DNA of 8,181 nt, taken from positions 1 to 8,181 of the forward strand of contig JASFPJ010000135.1 of the NCBI GenBank assembly GCA_050116035.1. The letters run 5' to 3'. Shown piece after piece: positions 6,327 to 8,181 of the stretch (within the stretch, counting starts at the first letter, position 1; each line of letters begins with the position of its first letter). This DNA is from SOIA01 sp050116035 (GTDB lineage: Bacteria; Acidobacteriota; Aminicenantia; Aminicenantales; Aminicenantaceae). The translations under genes were made by a program, and so were the position numbers. The notes beneath the pieces were generated by a model. That model searched no databases, was not told the DNA's origin, and was given only the letters and a program-made list of their open reading frames with translations.

Positions 6327-7330
6327 CCCTGCGCAAGGATGGACTCTAGCTTTTTCGCATACTCTCGACTGGCCTTGTCTGGAGTCACGATCTTGATCTG
6401 GTCAGGAGAGCTAACACCCAGCCCTAACTCAGCGGCTCTGTGAATCTGGTCATGTTCGAAAATTTTCCGCCCCATGATGGTCTCATTCGAGCCCAACTCT
6501 TTTAAAACAGCAACCCCGACTGCATCGATGGCCACACGGTCAGTGCCGGCCAAGAAAACATTGGCTTCCTTCCTGGTTCCTCTCGATGGCCCCCCATCCA
6601 CGAACGCCTCGATTCCATCAAGGACAATCAATCGGGGCGTGTAGCCGAGATTGATCTCAGCAATCATCTTTCTCATTGGACCTTTCCTCTGACTGTGGAG
6701 CTCTCTCATCAGTCTTTTTGGCGTCATTCCGACAGACAACTTCAAGGACAGGGTGAAGTCCCCACCATACGCATGGGTTTTCAGGCAGCAGGTGGAAACG
6801 ATATACTCCGCATCCACAACTGGCTTGGGAATATAAAACCCCTCTTTCCAGTGGTTCCCGGCTGGATTGAAGTGGACCCAATCTTTCTCCTCTAATTCTT
6901 CGAAGTTGATAATCCCGAAATCGAGCTCCTTGGCCAGCTGAAAAATTCCCTTCTCCTCCATGACTTTCTCAGTCAGTGGTGGTCCACTCCTCTCCCCGAC
7001 TGTAAACTGCGTGGCTCCTCTTTTTCTGAGGTCCTTTATCAAAGTGGCTAATGTATCATTATGAGTGGATCCAGGTGTAGGATCAGCCGTATTAAAATTT
7101 GGCTTCACCATAATCTTTTTCCCTTTGACCGAGGGAAAATTAATAAGCTTTAAAATTTCATGAACACCCTCTTCACGATTCTGCGTTATCAAAAGCGCAA
7201 TTTCTGCTTTTTTCTTTTTCTCGCTCTTTAAAAGAGGACTATACCCGAATGCAGGCAGACTGGCCAAACCTATCACAGATCCTTTGATGAACTCTCGGCG
7301 ATTCAGTGTCGAATTTTTTATTTTTTCCAC
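6323..7330 (-). CDS. Tat-exported DUF362 domain protein
   Basis: 335 residues from GTG at 7330. A longer TTG start at 7351 is possible in frame, but AAGGAG at 7338-7343 lies inside that extension, exactly 7 bases before the GTG. From the GTG, the N-terminus is a good twin-arginine signal: NRREFIK (10-16), a hydrophobic stretch GSVIGLASLPAFG (17-29), then mature protein. Arg11 and Arg12 are the pair. No lipobox Cys is seen. DUF362 hallmarks follow: KIMVKPNFN (72-80), VGERSGPP (111-118), STCCLKTHAYGG (179-190) with the family's KTH, TLSLKLSVG (193-201), IVLDGIEAFVDGGP (235-248) and AIDAVG (267-272). No CxxC ferredoxin cluster is seen, unlike DUF362-ferredoxin fusions. Tat export suggests folding or cofactor loading before crossing the membrane. 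The biochemical role of the family is unsettled. The gene has its own promoter and lies between the thioredoxin and nitroreductase genes. Confidence 0.88.
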   Translation of the reverse strand: MEKIKNSTLNRREFIKGSVIGLASLPAFGYSPLLKSEKKKKAEIALLITQNREEGVHEILKLINFPSVKGKKIMVKPNFNTADPTPGSTHNDTLATLIKDLRKRGATQFTVGERSGPPLTEKVMEEKGIFQLAKELDFGIINFEELEEKDWVHFNPAGNHWKEGFYIPKPVVDAEYIVSTCCLKTHAYGGDFTLSLKLSVGMTPKRLMRELHSQRKGPMRKMIAEINLGYTPRLIVLDGIEAFVDGGPSRGTRKEANVFLAGTDRVAIDAVGVAVLKELGSNETIMGRKIFEHDQIHRAAELGLGVSSPDQIKIVTPDKASREYAKKLESILAQG

Positions 7331-7337
7331 AGATTCT

Positions 7338-7343
7338 CTCCTT
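7338..7343 (-). promoter_or_regulatory. Shine-Dalgarno AAGGAG that sets the DUF362 start at GTG 7330
   Basis: AAGGAG on the minus strand ends 7 bases before the GTG at 7328-7330. The alternative TTG at 7349-7351 would lie upstream of this site and has no comparable ribosome site of its own. Confidence 0.7.
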
Positions 7344-7363
7344 GACTTCAATTTAGTATTTTA

Positions 7364-7392
7364 ATTATACCACCTTCCTGTTCATCTGGGAA
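7364..7392 (-). promoter_or_regulatory. Sigma70-like promoter of the DUF362 gene
   Basis: Minus strand: consensus -10 TATAAT at 7364-7369, a 17-base spacer, and -35-like TTCCCA (4 of 6) at 7387-7392. Transcription would start near 7357, leaving an untranslated leader of about 26 bases before the GTG at 7330. The predicted start also lies downstream of the alternative TTG only marginally, so the Shine-Dalgarno remains the main start evidence. A palindrome, GAATTAATTC (7399-7408), lies just upstream and could be a regulator site. Confidence 0.6.
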
Positions 7393-7428
7393 ACAGAGGA
7401 ATTAATTCTCTCTAAGCAGTCCTGTCCT

Positions 7429-7866
7429 TCAAATCCGGCTCGCCAGCCATAATGAAAGATCAGCCTCCGACATGGCTCCGCTTGTTCGACCACGCTCAAG
7501 GCCTTTAACAAAAACCAGGAATGTCGGGACACCTTGAATCCCGAATCGGGCGACAATCTGTGGGTGTTTGTCCACGTTGATTTTCAGCACTATGAGTTCC
7601 CCGGCCTTTCTCTGGGCAAGATTCTCCACAACAGGATGCATCATATGGCAGGGAGCGCATGTGGGCGAGTAGAGATCCACCAGAACAGGAAGGCTCGAAT
7701 TCTGCATGAAGATGGCGATTTGGCCGGGAAGTGGCTCGATCACGGTCCCTGGTTCAGGGAGCTCGTTTTTGCAACGGCCGCAGACCACTTTTTTCCCAGC
7801 AATTCCCAAAGGATAGTTATTCGTCGCTCCACAATCCGGACAAACAACCTTTACTTTTTCCGCCAA
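7429..7866 (-). CDS. trxC: Thioredoxin 2-like protein with N-terminal zinc-ribbon (TrxC type)
   Basis: 145 residues, close to the length of E. coli thioredoxin 2. The N-terminal ribbon has two Cys pairs, CPDC (9-12) and CGRC (29-32), expected to bind zinc. The thioredoxin fold follows: LPVLVDLYSPTCAPCHMMHP (59-78) contains the redox pair Cys70 and Cys73, INVDKHP (96-102), FGIQGVPTFLVF with cis-Pro114, and SGAMSEADLSLWL at the end. The active site is CAPC instead of CGPC, and the usual Trp before it is Thr69. This could shift redox potential or partner choice, but both cysteines remain, so it should be an active cytoplasmic disulfide reductase. The start is TTG at 7866; an in-frame TAA eight codons upstream excludes a much longer form, and AAGGAT lies about 12 bases before TTG, a longish spacing. 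It is first in the minus-strand unit, with its own promoter. Confidence 0.9.
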   Translation of the reverse strand: MAEKVKVVCPDCGATNNYPLGIAGKKVVCGRCKNELPEPGTVIEPLPGQIAIFMQNSSLPVLVDLYSPTCAPCHMMHPVVENLAQRKAGELIVLKINVDKHPQIVARFGIQGVPTFLVFVKGLERGRTSGAMSEADLSLWLASRI

Positions 7867-7911
7867 TGCGTCAATTCTATCCTTACAATCTTAATTGAGA
7901 CTGAAAAATTA

Positions 7912-7940
7912 AATATAGCATATCGCTTTTTACTGAACAA
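7912..7940 (-). promoter_or_regulatory. Candidate sigma70-like promoter of the thioredoxin gene
   Basis: Minus strand: -35-like TTGTTC (7935-7940; TTG conserved), 17-base spacer, and -10 TATATT (7912-7917; 5 of 6). Transcription would begin near 7905, about 39 bases before the TTG start. It faces away from the plus-strand promoter at 7997-8025, making this a divergent control region. Confidence 0.45.
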
Positions 7941-7996
7941 GCGAGATGCGATCAGGCTATTTCTGATTGGATTCTACTCTTATGACGGCGGCTGTG

Positions 7997-8025
7997 TTGA
8001 TTTTTCATCCAGGCAGAATTAAAAT
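7997..8025 (+). promoter_or_regulatory. Sigma70-like promoter for the rightward gene(s) leaving the window
   Basis: Plus strand: -35 TTGATT (7997-8002; 4 of 6), 17-base spacer, and -10 TAAAAT (8020-8025; 5 of 6). A start near 8032 would fall after the ATG at 8024 and before the ATG at 8054, favouring the latter as start of the short frame downstream. Confidence 0.5.
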
Positions 8026-8053
8026 GTCTAAAAACTCATTAGGATGCTCGCGT

Positions 8054-8134
8054 ATGGAAATTCTCAATAAAGAAGCCACCCCAAAGAAAGAGGTGGAGTC
8101 TCCAAAACAGCAAAAAAAAGGAAATATTCAATGA
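8054..8134 (+). CDS. Short lysine-rich ORF (26 aa), possible leader peptide coupled to the downstream gene
   Basis: ATG at 8054 has AGGA at 8041-8044 (9-base spacing) and lies just after the predicted promoter. The peptide begins MEILNKEATPKKEVESPKQQ and ends KKGNIQ: strongly charged, Lys/Glu-rich, probably disordered, with no recognisable domain. Its TGA (8132-8134) overlaps the next ATG (8131-8133) by ATGA, the arrangement used elsewhere in the window. It may be a real small protein or a translated leader that sets expression of the downstream gene. The frame extends upstream to ATG 8024, but that codon overlaps the predicted -10 element. Confidence 0.35.
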   Translation: MEILNKEATPKKEVESPKQQKKGNIQ

Positions 8135-8181
8135 AAAATTCAAGCATCAGCGATAAACTCAATCCAGTCTTCTATCCCCGG
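8131..8181 (+). CDS. Start of a gene cut by the window edge; possibly NDP-forming acyl-CoA synthetase
   Basis: ATG at 8131 has AAGGA at 8118-8122 (8-base spacing) and 17 codons before the window ends. The residues MKNSSISDKLNPVFYPR resemble the N-termini of ADP/NDP-forming acetyl- or acyl-CoA synthetase alpha subunits, which commonly read L-(D/E/N)-P-(L/V)-F-x-PR followed by a CoA-binding S(V/I)AV(V/I)GAS motif. The decisive motif would be just outside the window. Such enzymes make ATP or GTP from acyl-CoA in fermentative anaerobes. The coding start is fairly well supported; the family guess rests on nine residues. Confidence 0.5.
   Translation, partial: MKNSSISDKLNPVFYPR

Noticed and set aside
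6112..6396. Plus-strand open frame of 94 codons spanning the nitroreductase start and DUF362 end
   Set aside because: It overlaps the ends of two solid minus-strand genes and has no domain or ribosome site.
7951..7967. ATCAG-7-CTGAT inverted repeat in the divergent promoter region
   Set aside because: Five-base arms are too short to separate from chance without conservation data.
7534..8022. Plus-strand open frame of 162 codons opposite the thioredoxin gene
   Set aside because: The thioredoxin on the other strand has a full set of conserved motifs; this frame has none and reads through the divergent promoter region.
8024..8053. ATG at 8024 as start of the short frame before the acyl-CoA synthetase-like gene
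   Set aside because: It overlaps the predicted -10 element and would lie upstream of the transcription start; ATG 8054 has a better-placed AGGA.
1..8181. CRISPR arrays, insertion sequences, tRNA or rRNA genes, prophage genes
   Set aside because: No spaced direct repeats, terminal inverted repeats with transposase, clover-leaf segments or phage-type proteins were seen.

Overview
The window looks like a bacterial chromosome segment with compact, mostly tightly packed genes, moderate base composition (somewhat under half G+C by eye), Shine-Dalgarno initiation and frequent alternative starts (TTG, GTG). A Tat-exported protein, a Trx2-type thioredoxin and a probable ADP/NDP-forming acyl-CoA synthetase suggest an uncultured, probably anaerobic, fermentative lineage. 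A group such as Aminicenantes is possible, but this is a guess from gene style, not a demonstrated assignment.

Left half, plus strand (1-5471): one apparent operon. It starts with the 3' part of an octopine/opine dehydrogenase-like gene, cut by the window edge. One base later comes a 554-codon gene with an N-terminal cobalamin-binding domain and a glutamate-mutase-epsilon-like barrel. The 133-base gap before the next large gene is filled by an open 46-codon frame that overlaps both neighbours by ATGA. Then come tldD (HExxxH metalloprotease subunit) and tldE/pmbA (its inactive-looking partner), joined by a TGATG overlap. The layout suggests that an amino-acid carbon-skeleton rearrangement, an opine-type NAD(P)H reductive step and a peptide-processing protease are made together. 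That link rests on position only.

Middle and right, minus strand (5479-7866): in transcription order, a Trx2-like thioredoxin, a Tat-exported DUF362 protein, a nitroreductase, and a 48-residue two-helix membrane protein behind a perfect 10-base Shine-Dalgarno. The last ends 7 bases from the end of tldE, so the two units converge. Sigma70-like promoters are visible upstream of the thioredoxin and DUF362 genes, with a weaker one before the nitroreductase.

Right edge (7867-8181): a divergent promoter region, then a short lysine-rich plus-strand frame (26 codons) ATGA-coupled to the first 17 codons of a gene leaving the window. Those residues (KLNPVFYPR) resemble the start of NDP-forming acyl-CoA synthetases.

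The best candidate for something undescribed is the plus-strand cluster: opine-dehydrogenase-like enzyme + single-chain B12 mutase-like protein with an altered B12 motif (CxHxxG) + hidden small ORF + TldD/TldE. No tRNA, rRNA, CRISPR array, insertion sequence or clear intrinsic terminator was seen.
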